Assembly (NCBI GenBank): GCA_019359495.1
Contig: JAHHHF010000084.1
Span: forward strand, 1 to 64,000
Length of the DNA: 64,000 nt
DNA from: Goleter apudmare HA4340-LM2
GTDB lineage: Bacteria; Cyanobacteriota; Cyanobacteriia; Cyanobacteriales; Nostocaceae
Direction of reading: 5' to 3'
Shown piece after piece: positions 43,755 to 52,662 of the stretch. Made by a program: the position numbers and the translations under genes. Each line of letters starts with the position of its first letter. The first letter of the stretch is position 1. The notes beneath the pieces are model-generated. The model ran no database searches, had not been told where the DNA came from, and saw only the letters and a program-made list of their open reading frames with translations.

Positions 43755-46352
43755 CTACAAAATTTGTAAAAGTTGTTTAATTTTTGTGTCTTGGCGTTGC
43801 TTAAATTTCTCAGGAAAACTGAACTCGATCGCTATCTTACCGCTAGCCTGTTCTTCTACTGCGGCAATTTCCGCCACAAAACGACTAGATGCGGGATTTT
43901 CTGCATCTTGAGTCAACAGCAAACCAACGAGTGGTTTAACAGTTCGCATTGTGTGCAAGTCCTGTTGTCCCAGAATTCTGTCAGAGGATAGGGCTTTTGT
44001 ATTTTCTAATTCCAACCGTAAACCTGTCACCCCTAATTCCGTCGCCACTCCAGAGAAGAAGTGACCATCCCAATAGAGTTGACTTGCAGTATGTACTTGC
44101 TTGCGTACCTTTTTACGGTTGGTTCTTTTGATGTCACGCAAAGAACGCGTCAGACTGGTAGCCAGAAACCCAAAAGAAGCCATTGGCTGATCCGCAAACT
44201 CCCGCTTCTGGGAATACCATTCCCGGACATCCGAATACAAAACTAGAGTTAAAGCATCAAGTTGAGCACGATTAGGATTAACAAAATCAATTGCCAAGAG
44301 CGTTTCTGTATCATTAACAGGGGAGACTCGGACAATCCGCCCCGTCAAGGAAGCACTTGCAGTGTAGTCTCCCATGACCTCAATTTCCACTTCATCTGGT
44401 AAATTCGGCCAAGATTCCAAAGAAATTAATGCCCCAGTTTCGGAGATATTCACCGTTTCGCCCATAATTACTTGGTCGTTACTAGAAATCATCACAGTCA
44501 GACATCGCTGCAAACGGTGAGCAGAACGCACTTGTGGTTGCTCAAAACCAACTAGCAAAGCAGCTGTCACTAAAACTAGGTTAAAACCAGACCACATAGT
44601 GTTAACTAAGACAGCTTGCCAGTCTTCTGGCCGTAGTAGTAGCCAATAAGGAACAGCAAGCAAGGAAGATAGCACCACTCCCCCCACCACTAACAGACCA
44701 CGCATCGACTCCCAGTCAAAGGTGCGTTGGGTAACAGAGATCCCTTTATCAGTGACGTTAAACGAGCCCATCTTGGGGTTAATTAGGGCCAATAAAGTCA
44801 CCCAACCAGCCTGGAAAGCCATTGCAAATTCAAAAATCTCATTCCAGAAAGAGAAACGGACACGCTTGTAAATGATGAAATTCGCAAACAGGGAGAGGAG
44901 TATATGTGGTATTGCGTAGGCTAAGGTTTCTAAACCCAAACCTTGGACAGAGTTAATGCCAAGTAATAAAAATAGAGTGGGAGCGATCGCATAGACTAAT
45001 CGAGGATACCCATACAAGAAGTGGGAAGTTGCACTTAAATAACAAATCCTCTGGGCTAATGTCAGCTTCAACTTGCGGTTAAAAAAGGGATTTTCTAGTC
45101 GCAGGATTTGCGCCATTCCCCTCGCCCAACGTACTTGCTGACCTACGTAAGAAGAAAACGTTTCTGGCGCCAAGCCAGCCACCATAATCTTGTCGTAGTA
45201 TACCGACCTATAACCGAGTGAATGTAAACGCAGGGCTGTATGACAATCTTCCGTCACCGTTTCTACAGCAATTCCCCTAACTTCTAAAAGGTGGGATTTA
45301 CGGATTAAAGCTGCTGAACCACAGAAAAAGGCAGCATTCCAAAAATCATTACCTTTTTGCAGCACCTTATAAAACAGTTCATTGCCCACAGGGATTCTAC
45401 CGCCAGTGAACAAATTCCGTTCAAAGGGGTCGGGATTGTAGAACCAGTGAGGAGTTTGCACAAACGACACTTTCGGATCGAAAAAGAAGCCTGCAGTATG
45501 GAGAATAAATTGCCGTGATGGGATGTGGTCACAGTCCAAAATCATCACTAAGTCGCCGTCAGTTTTTTGCAGGGCTGTGTTGATATTACCGGCTTTGGCG
45601 TGGTTGTTGTTATCCCGCGTCATATGTATGCAGCCGAGTTCTTGGCACATTTGCCGGAGCTGTTCCCGTCTGGCGCTAAACTTTTCTCGACGTGGGTCAT
45701 CTTCTTTATATCTTTCGGGACGACCATCATCGAGGATATAAACCTTTTTCTTACCAGCCGCATAGTCGCAAGCCAAGGCTGCTAACGCTGTCTTGCGGAC
45801 AATCTCTACGTCTTCGTTGTACGTCGGAATATAGACATCAACATTAAACCATTCTGACTCAGCAATGTTAGACAGATTTACTGGTTGGCGTTCTTTGATT
45901 TTCAGAGTTTGAAAGTATGCCAATACCAATGTCAAGATTGCATACAGTTCTGCCGCAAACAACAGCACACAAGCAGTACTATTAATCCAACCATCAAAGT
46001 TGAGCGTGTAACTAGTGCGATAGTAGAGATAACGCAGAGTTGTTACCAGACTCAGCCACACCAGAAATAAGTGGTAATACTGACTGATGTCAGCAGAAGA
46101 CTCTTTGTCCTCAGCTTTGATTACTAACTGACCAAGAACTACTAAAAACACAGCTACTACACCCTGCTGCCAAACTTCTAGAGGCGTAATAATCAGTGGT
46201 ATTGAGAACACCACTAGCAGCAAGGAAAGCAACTTTAACTGTCTTATACCTGCTTTTTTCAGAGTGCGGTCAAAAAATCTAGGTGTCAGGTCAATCAACC
46301 AGCTACCTAATTTGGGACGTTGACGAGGCGGTTTGTATGAAGAAGAAGACAT
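43755..46352 (-). CDS. bcsA: Cellulose synthase catalytic subunit with PilZ domain
   Basis: An 865-residue GT2 processive synthase. N-terminal transmembrane helices precede the cytoplasmic catalytic domain with DDG at 208-210, DCD at 273-275, TED at 367-369 and the QQVRW motif at 405-409, then further helices (about 440-600). The C-terminal PilZ domain has RSAHR at 609-613 (RxxxR) and NISETG at 635-640 (D/NxSxxG), the c-di-GMP-binding residues. The residues after 660 are a second beta-rich/regulatory extension. It polymerises UDP-glucose into beta-1,4-glucan and threads it through the membrane. Last gene of the operon; start ATG 46352. Confidence 0.96.
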   Translation of the reverse strand: MSSSSYKPPRQRPKLGSWLIDLTPRFFDRTLKKAGIRQLKLLSLLLVVFSIPLIITPLEVWQQGVVAVFLVVLGQLVIKAEDKESSADISQYYHLFLVWLSLVTTLRYLYYRTSYTLNFDGWINSTACVLLFAAELYAILTLVLAYFQTLKIKERQPVNLSNIAESEWFNVDVYIPTYNEDVEIVRKTALAALACDYAAGKKKVYILDDGRPERYKEDDPRREKFSARREQLRQMCQELGCIHMTRDNNNHAKAGNINTALQKTDGDLVMILDCDHIPSRQFILHTAGFFFDPKVSFVQTPHWFYNPDPFERNLFTGGRIPVGNELFYKVLQKGNDFWNAAFFCGSAALIRKSHLLEVRGIAVETVTEDCHTALRLHSLGYRSVYYDKIMVAGLAPETFSSYVGQQVRWARGMAQILRLENPFFNRKLKLTLAQRICYLSATSHFLYGYPRLVYAIAPTLFLLLGINSVQGLGLETLAYAIPHILLSLFANFIIYKRVRFSFWNEIFEFAMAFQAGWVTLLALINPKMGSFNVTDKGISVTQRTFDWESMRGLLVVGGVVLSSLLAVPYWLLLRPEDWQAVLVNTMWSGFNLVLVTAALLVGFEQPQVRSAHRLQRCLTVMISSNDQVIMGETVNISETGALISLESWPNLPDEVEIEVMGDYTASASLTGRIVRVSPVNDTETLLAIDFVNPNRAQLDALTLVLYSDVREWYSQKREFADQPMASFGFLATSLTRSLRDIKRTNRKKVRKQVHTASQLYWDGHFFSGVATELGVTGLRLELENTKALSSDRILGQQDLHTMRTVKPLVGLLLTQDAENPASSRFVAEIAAVEEQASGKIAIEFSFPEKFKQRQDTKIKQLLQIL

Positions 46353-46417
46353 ATTGAATCTAAGATTTAAACTCTGATGTTTTTTTTTACACTGACTAAT
46401 TCAATGATTTCCACAAA

Positions 46418-46461
46418 AAAAGCTCGTAAAAGGCTTTTAGTCAGCACTAAAGTGCTGACTA
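46418..46461 (-). terminator. Palindrome and terminator-like hairpin between bcsB and bcsA
   Basis: TAGTCAGCACT, AA, AGTGCTGACTA (46438-46461) is a perfect 11-bp palindrome. Immediately next on the minus strand, AAAAGC and GCTTTT (46433-46438 and 46418-46423 complement) form a short stem followed by seven T. Together they look like attenuating or processing structures inside the operon. Confidence 0.5.
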
Positions 46462-46483
46462 CAAACCATCAAAATGTCATAAT

Positions 46484-48787
46484 CTACTTTTTGTCTTCAG
46501 TACTCAGGCGTTTGAGGTACAACTGAGCAATACCATAGAGGAGAATAGATACACCCACGATACCGAGAGGGAGAAGTATCCAGTTTTCTTGAAGGAAGCG
46601 TGACGCCTTACTGAGGATAGTTGTATCTTCCACACGGCGAGAGAAGGGGGCACTTTGGAAAAATTCTAGTTGATAGGCATTAGGATCGTAGGCAACGGGG
46701 TTTTTCTGATCGCTACTAATTAACACCGTATCCTGTTTCAATTGGAAGAACCACGGATCTTGATTGAGAACTTGTCGCACTCGTTCTAAACCAGTATCCG
46801 TTTGCGCCGTCAAAGCCAGAATCACGCGATCGCTATTCCAAGGAGAAATAATTTGCTTAATCATCCCTTGTGCATCCTGGGGGGTTTGAATTGCTGCTTG
46901 GGCTGATAAGCGAGAAAATGCTTGACTTAAGTTTAAGCCTTTAGACTGAAATACTTCTGGAATGGGAAACTTGTCTCTAGTACCGATAACTACCAAATGG
47001 TCATTCTTCCGGACTGTTTCGGGTAATGCATCTGGGGTATAAACATCTAGCTTGATAGAATCTGCCTGACTCAATCTACCTAAGCGTTCACTAAACGCCA
47101 ACAGAGTCAACACATCTGTACTATTTGGATTTTGCGGTAATACAATTGCCGTTTTGGACAAATCTTGGGGAGCAGCAAACGGAAAACCAAATTGCAGTAG
47201 TTTCAAGTCTGGTAGTTGGGCTGAGACTTCTCGCTTTAGGTCAAAGCTAGTATCAGAATGCACCGTACCTGTAAGTTGTTGATCAGGTGGCTGGAGGCAG
47301 TTTTGCTTATCAAATGGTTCCCTTGGATTCATCCGGAAAAAGACTTGCAATCTAGAATTGGGCTTAATCAAGTTTTCCGGCAAATTGACCTTCAGGTTTT
47401 TACGGTTGGCTCCGGCTTCTGAGTCCAGACGCGCCCCACCAATAAAGACACCATCAAGTAATACTTCTATGGCGGAGGTTCTAGGATTAATCTGCGGGCC
47501 GTAGCTGTAAACTAGGTTCATGGAACTGCCCCTGACAAACCTGTCATCAGGTAAAGCACGAAAATCAATATCTACAGCAGGCGCAGCAGCACCACGGACA
47601 GTGACATCAACAAAAGGATCTCCATTTACCTGAGTTTTGATGTCGCTGAGTTTAAAGGAATTTTGCTCTGGTAAATAACGAGGCCATTGGCGAGGCCCTG
47701 GTGTTAATGTCTCATTGAGTTGATCAACTAAAATCACCTGACCTGTGCCCATTTTTCGCACATCTGGTTGTGCCAAAAACTGCGCCGCCTTAGCAACTGC
47801 TTTGGTACTATTACCACTGGCAATTAAAATTGGCACGCCGCTCTTTTCAGTTTTACTGACAATCAATACCCCAGTATCTTCAGGTATGGGGTTATTATTG
47901 CGATCAAAAATTTGCGAGCCAATGACTTTCAATGGCAAATTCTTCAAAGAAGCCAGAGACGGTTGCTCACTGGGAGTCCCAATAATTACCAGCCGTTCGT
48001 TGGTTTTCACATCCAACGTATTAGATACTAAGCTTGTCTTGATGGGGCGAAAATCCGCTAATCTACCTAAAGTAGCTTGTAAGCGAGATGCTGTAGTCAG
48101 CCAAGATTGGCTTATTTGGTTAGGTTGCAAGTAAACAATTTGATTAGCTTCTAAGCCAAGTTCGTCAAAGAAAGGATATGGATAGCGACTAAAGTTGAGA
48201 GGAATTGGCTGCTGTTGGAAGTTAAAAACTAATTTAGAATCTGGCAGAATTTCCGTCCACAAATCTGGACTACTCGAATCACTACATTCTAAAGAATTGT
48301 TCTGCTGTGCTACGATTGTCAATTCATTGTAATCTTGGATTAACTTCGGTGGAATATTAAATAGTACTTGACCAACTTGAGACTGTGGTCGGTTCAATGG
48401 CACACTACCTACACTAGTACCATTAACTAGAACCGTCAGGTTAGAGCGATTTGCATAGAGTGCTGGTGAATGTTGGAAGCGGATCAAAGCTTGTACCTTA
48501 CCTTGATCCAATTTCCAGTTACGAGGACGAGTAAAAGCCAGGCGGGATTCGGAATATACACCCCGCAGGCGCATACGATTACCGACAATTGGACTACGAT
48601 TAAATTCCAGATTATAAGTTATGAGATTTTTAGCATCGGTTTGGTTTTGTTGTAGCGAATTCTGCTGTTTTAGGTTGTCCCTATTTTGGGCTTTAGCAGT
48701 TAATAAGGCATTAGGTAAAAGTAATAAGCAGGTAGTAACAAGAATTGCTTTTTTACTAGCTTGAACAAGTTGAAATAACGGCTTCAT
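46484..48787 (-). CDS. bcsB: Cellulose synthase periplasmic subunit BcsB
   Basis: A 767-residue BcsB. A signal segment (about 12-33) is followed by two repeats of carbohydrate-binding and flavodoxin-like domains, e.g. LEFNRSPIVGNRMRLRGVYS and VLVNGTSVGSVPLNRPQ, then DGVFIGGARLDSEAG. A C-terminal membrane helix at about 738-760 (WILLPLGIVGVSILLYGIA) is the part that contacts BcsA. BcsB guides the glucan across the periplasm and is needed for activity. It lies 131 bp upstream of bcsA. Confidence 0.93.
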   Translation of the reverse strand: MKPLFQLVQASKKAILVTTCLLLLPNALLTAKAQNRDNLKQQNSLQQNQTDAKNLITYNLEFNRSPIVGNRMRLRGVYSESRLAFTRPRNWKLDQGKVQALIRFQHSPALYANRSNLTVLVNGTSVGSVPLNRPQSQVGQVLFNIPPKLIQDYNELTIVAQQNNSLECSDSSSPDLWTEILPDSKLVFNFQQQPIPLNFSRYPYPFFDELGLEANQIVYLQPNQISQSWLTTASRLQATLGRLADFRPIKTSLVSNTLDVKTNERLVIIGTPSEQPSLASLKNLPLKVIGSQIFDRNNNPIPEDTGVLIVSKTEKSGVPILIASGNSTKAVAKAAQFLAQPDVRKMGTGQVILVDQLNETLTPGPRQWPRYLPEQNSFKLSDIKTQVNGDPFVDVTVRGAAAPAVDIDFRALPDDRFVRGSSMNLVYSYGPQINPRTSAIEVLLDGVFIGGARLDSEAGANRKNLKVNLPENLIKPNSRLQVFFRMNPREPFDKQNCLQPPDQQLTGTVHSDTSFDLKREVSAQLPDLKLLQFGFPFAAPQDLSKTAIVLPQNPNSTDVLTLLAFSERLGRLSQADSIKLDVYTPDALPETVRKNDHLVVIGTRDKFPIPEVFQSKGLNLSQAFSRLSAQAAIQTPQDAQGMIKQIISPWNSDRVILALTAQTDTGLERVRQVLNQDPWFFQLKQDTVLISSDQKNPVAYDPNAYQLEFFQSAPFSRRVEDTTILSKASRFLQENWILLPLGIVGVSILLYGIAQLYLKRLSTEDKK

Positions 48788-48929
48788 AGTAAAGGATATT
48801 GGTGGTAAATTGACCTGGCTTTGTGCTGTAGAATTGTTATTTTTCTCAAGATTAAATACTGATAAAACTCTGTCCTTTTATGGCTCAAAAATTTTCATAA
48901 CACTCTATTAATAAACGACAAAAACTTTT

Positions 48930-50192
48930 TTAATTAGCTTGTATTAATCTCATGGGAAATGAATCTGGAGGCAGTAAACCCAACCAAGCTAAATTTTGGG
49001 TGTAATAGGCTGAATCATCACCCCATATTCCCTGTTTGTATTGGGGCAATAATTTCTGCACCAAAAATTCTTCAGCTAATCTTGGTTCTACTAACCGCAT
49101 AGCAGCATAGACCATTGCATATTGGGATGTAGCCTCGTAATCTACTAATGCTTGCCCTTGCAAATCGATACGTGCTGGTAGAAGTGATTTTTGAATCCAT
49201 AACTTTTGTAGATGCTGAGTAGATTTCTGCAAATATTGTCGTGCTTGCGGTGAATTGAACCAGACAGCATCAAGTGATAAACGCCACCAAACTCGATAAG
49301 CATCAAAGCTGTATAAGGTTTGGAGGTTACTAGATGGAGGGACGAGCTGGTATTGACCTGTTTTGATATCGAGAGCTACCCAATCACTGGGTAAACCAAC
49401 AGTCGAAAGCTGTACCGAATTTTCTAGAATTTGGTAGCTAGTCTCCACCAAACTCAACCAGTCATGGGCAGGGTCAACCTGTGCAAAGATGCGAAAAGCG
49501 TAGGGAGCAAGATAAGAAGGGTTGAGGTAGAGGGTGGATGTATTGGGGACAAATGCTGCTGTGGGGCCTGGTAAAAGATAGCGCTTACCTGCATATCCTG
49601 TCGTACTGGAAAGGTTCCATAAATCTTGGAGTTTAATTTTCGCCAGTTCCAGGTATTCCGGACGATTCCAGCGACGTGACGCCAAAATCAAGGCGGTAAT
49701 GGCATCTATATCACCATCACTAGCAAAGTTGTTGTCAATCACACCCCAACTACCGTCTGGCTTCTTCCCCCATTTCCAAGCCCACAAGCTGTCTGTGGGT
49801 TTACCGTTCTGTTGTCGCAGAAGGTTGTTTTCAGACCACTTTAAGGTCAGGGCAAAAGTTTCAGGGTCATCAATCAGGACGGCTCGCAGCATGGCATAGG
49901 CTTGACCTTCACTGGTGGAGCGATCACTCGCTTCAAAGTCAATTACTCGCCCATCACTTTGAATAAATCGTTGCCGGTAACTATCCCAACTTTCGGCTAG
50001 TAATTCCCGATTTGGGGTAGATGGGGGTAAAGCCGCTAAAAATACTGACAAAGTTTCACTACTACCCGGAGTAGTGACGTTTGTCGGTGGAGCCTGATCA
50101 TTAGGTATTTTGGGATTGACTGAATAACCAGAAAAACAGGCAGATAAATTGATCAGGCTGGCAACAATCGCCACTCTTGGGAGATATCGCAT
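48930..50192 (-). CDS. bcsZ: GH8 endo-beta-1,4-glucanase, lipoprotein (BcsZ)
   Basis: A glycoside hydrolase family 8 enzyme, 420 residues from ATG 50192. The start is chosen because the next residues form a lipoprotein signal: RYLPRVAIVASLI and lipobox LSAC with Cys19; an upstream in-frame ATG (50237) would bury it. The catalytic acid Glu95 lies in STSEGQAYAM, and the Asp region SDGDIDAITALIL near 158 fits the GH8 base. BcsZ trims glucan during synthesis in proteobacteria. It sits between the TPR gene and bcsB, as in many bcs operons. Confidence 0.93.
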   Translation of the reverse strand: MRYLPRVAIVASLINLSACFSGYSVNPKIPNDQAPPTNVTTPGSSETLSVFLAALPPSTPNRELLAESWDSYRQRFIQSDGRVIDFEASDRSTSEGQAYAMLRAVLIDDPETFALTLKWSENNLLRQQNGKPTDSLWAWKWGKKPDGSWGVIDNNFASDGDIDAITALILASRRWNRPEYLELAKIKLQDLWNLSSTTGYAGKRYLLPGPTAAFVPNTSTLYLNPSYLAPYAFRIFAQVDPAHDWLSLVETSYQILENSVQLSTVGLPSDWVALDIKTGQYQLVPPSSNLQTLYSFDAYRVWWRLSLDAVWFNSPQARQYLQKSTQHLQKLWIQKSLLPARIDLQGQALVDYEATSQYAMVYAAMRLVEPRLAEEFLVQKLLPQYKQGIWGDDSAYYTQNLAWLGLLPPDSFPMRLIQAN

Positions 50193-50316
50193 CCTCAGAA
50201 CCGTTTGATGTGTAAAACGTTGACACTCATCGCTCACCTTGCCCTTATTGTTCCCTAATAGCTATTCACAATTAACTTGGGGTCGCTAAGATTCAATGAA
50301 GAAATTTGAGCGATCG

Positions 50317-52662
50317 CTAGTTTCTATTTCTGCGTTGATAGTCTTCCCAAGGGGGTTGAAAACCTCGTCGGACTAAAAAGTCTTCCTGTATTTGCTGCAT
50401 CTGGCGATAGGTATCACTATCGATGGTTCCCCCTTCCAGTTGCAATTTCTCTAGCTGTGACAATGCTGTCAAAGGTTGATCGAGAATTGCACTCAATCCT
50501 GCTAGGGCGCGTCGTGCTTCTTGGTCTTCGGGCTTTTGGGCTAAGACTTGAGTGTAAATCTCCTGTGCTGAATCAAAACGACGCTGTTCAAAACGAATTC
50601 CTCCCAAAGCCGCCAGGACATCAATGTTATCTGGTTGTTGGGCGAGAATTTTCTCATAGGCACTGCTAGCTAACTCTAAATTGCCTATAGACCGCGCTAA
50701 CTCTGCTTGTAATTGATATGAATCTGAGTTGTTAGGAATACGCGCTATTAATTGCTGCATCCGTGCTTGTGCTTGCGCGGGATTGCGTTTTGCTAACGCC
50801 TGCACTAAACGTACTTGTAATGGTATGGAGTTGGGGTCAACTTGCACCAAGTAGTTATATAAAGCCGTACGCTGAGGATCAGTAGGTAGTGCGGCCACTA
50901 AACTGTATAGTTCTGTGGGAGTATTGGTTGCTGGTTGTGTGGCTAACCAATTGTTCAGCACCGCCTCTGCTTCTGTTTGGGAAATACGCTTGGCTTGATA
51001 GGCAATACTCGCACGCCCTAGTTGAGTTGCGGCATCTTTGGGAGTGCGGGCTATGAGTTGGTCATAAACTGCTAAAGCCTGATCAAAACGCCTTTGTTGC
51101 AGTTTTACGCCAGCCAACCCACGTAAAGCTGCATCAGTAATATCGTTATCTGGCTTGCTCTTCAATACAGCTTGATAACGCTGGGCACTAGCCTCTAGAC
51201 TGCCCTCACGGCGCTCAATTTCTGCTGCTAGTAATTGAGTTGTCAGGTCTTTAGCTCCGGTGGGGCTAGCAGTGTAAGCTGCTAAAGACCGCCTAGCTGC
51301 ATTCAAGTCGTTACGCTGGATATGCATCTGAGCAACGCGGAAATGTAAAAATGAAGCATTGACTCCTGTTTGTAAAATGTTTTGATATACAGGCAAAAAT
51401 TCCGGGTCCGGAACATCAATGTTCACCAAGGCATCTGCTAGCTGTTGTAGCTGCACTCGGTCTGTAGGTAGAGGTTGCAATACAGTAACTAGGCGTTGTC
51501 TTAAGTCTTTTTTGGACAGAGTTCCCAGTCGATTTTCTAAGGCTAATTGTCGCACCAAGAGACTCTGATCATTGGGAGACTGAGAAGCTGCTTGGCGATA
51601 AAGTTGTAGTGCGGCTTGTCTACCTTCGGGAAATGCCGTAAACACATCAGCTACTTCTCGGAGGAGCGTGGGGGAAGGATTGTCCGTTGTTGTTAGTACT
51701 TGACGGTAAAGAGTCACTACCTGTTGTGCCAGAGTCGGATTGTTGGTACGCTTACGGATTTCATTGAGCGATCGCGCCAAGGGTAAAACTGCATCTGCTC
51801 TGCCTTGCAATGGATCTAAGACCGCTAAAGCTTTGGTTTGTTGTTCATTAACAAAATAGGCGATCGCCAATTCTTTGCGAGTCTCGATAGCTATTTGATC
51901 GAGGGTTTTTGAGCGCTGTAGCTGTGCTTCTAAAATCTGTACTGCTCGCCCAGAATTACCAGTTTCACGTAAAGTACGACCATAAGCTATAGCCGCGTAG
52001 TCCACGATGGGTTGTCCACTGTTTTGGTAGCGGTTAAACAACTCCAGTGCCTGAGAAAAATCACCACTATAGCTGTAAGCTTGAGCCGCATTAATAACTA
52101 CATCCGGTGTGGGATTATTAGCCAGAACAATCTGATAGTCTGCTAAAGACTCGCTCAATCTTCCTTGATAAGAGTAGAGTTGAGCGCGGTATCCCCGACC
52201 TTCTAAATCATTGGGATTCAACTTTAATAAAGTGCTTAAGGCTGTAATTCCTTGTTGATTCCACTCAGAACGATAAGTACCTAATAAACCAATTGTCTTT
52301 AGAGCTAAATGATTGTTAGGGTCTATTGCCAATACCTGTTGATAGGCACTCCAGGCTTCGGAAATACGACCAGCACGACGATAGGCGATCGCTAATCCTA
52401 ATCTGCCTTGCAAGGATTGGGGCTGACTCTTGAGGGCTTGCTGGAAAGCCGTGATGGCATCATTCACTAGCCCCTTGTTTAACAATCCCAGACCTTTTTG
52501 TACTCCTGCTGGTAAAGTTTGTGCTTGGGCAGGAGCAATGCTTTCCACAAGTGGCACAACTAATAAGGAATTAAACAGCAAACATGAAAAAGTCAATAGA
52601 GACAGCTGTTGAATGCTGTTAAATTTTGCCTTTTGGCTTGGGCGTTTTGTGTTTTGACTCAT
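50317..52662 (-). CDS. TPR-repeat protein, BcsC-like periplasmic part
   Basis: A 781-residue protein with a signal peptide (hydrophobic LSLLTFSCLLFNSLLVV, cleavage after AQA near residue 48) and about 17-20 TPR-type helical repeats covering the rest, e.g. AFQQALKSQPQSLQGRLGLA and AYQQVLAIDPNNHLALKTIG. Proteobacterial BcsC has a similar TPR part fused to an outer-membrane barrel; here there is no barrel at the C-terminus. It overlaps the upstream porin gene by ATGA (52659-52662), implying translational coupling. TPRs probably connect the inner-membrane synthase, peptidoglycan and the outer-membrane channel. Confidence 0.9.
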   Translation of the reverse strand: MSQNTKRPSQKAKFNSIQQLSLLTFSCLLFNSLLVVPLVESIAPAQAQTLPAGVQKGLGLLNKGLVNDAITAFQQALKSQPQSLQGRLGLAIAYRRAGRISEAWSAYQQVLAIDPNNHLALKTIGLLGTYRSEWNQQGITALSTLLKLNPNDLEGRGYRAQLYSYQGRLSESLADYQIVLANNPTPDVVINAAQAYSYSGDFSQALELFNRYQNSGQPIVDYAAIAYGRTLRETGNSGRAVQILEAQLQRSKTLDQIAIETRKELAIAYFVNEQQTKALAVLDPLQGRADAVLPLARSLNEIRKRTNNPTLAQQVVTLYRQVLTTTDNPSPTLLREVADVFTAFPEGRQAALQLYRQAASQSPNDQSLLVRQLALENRLGTLSKKDLRQRLVTVLQPLPTDRVQLQQLADALVNIDVPDPEFLPVYQNILQTGVNASFLHFRVAQMHIQRNDLNAARRSLAAYTASPTGAKDLTTQLLAAEIERREGSLEASAQRYQAVLKSKPDNDITDAALRGLAGVKLQQRRFDQALAVYDQLIARTPKDAATQLGRASIAYQAKRISQTEAEAVLNNWLATQPATNTPTELYSLVAALPTDPQRTALYNYLVQVDPNSIPLQVRLVQALAKRNPAQAQARMQQLIARIPNNSDSYQLQAELARSIGNLELASSAYEKILAQQPDNIDVLAALGGIRFEQRRFDSAQEIYTQVLAQKPEDQEARRALAGLSAILDQPLTALSQLEKLQLEGGTIDSDTYRQMQQIQEDFLVRRGFQPPWEDYQRRNRN

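Noticed and set aside
46438-46461. The palindrome as an operator for a regulator of bcsA
   Set aside because: The same kind of palindrome occurs near unrelated genes, so a specific operator is not supported.
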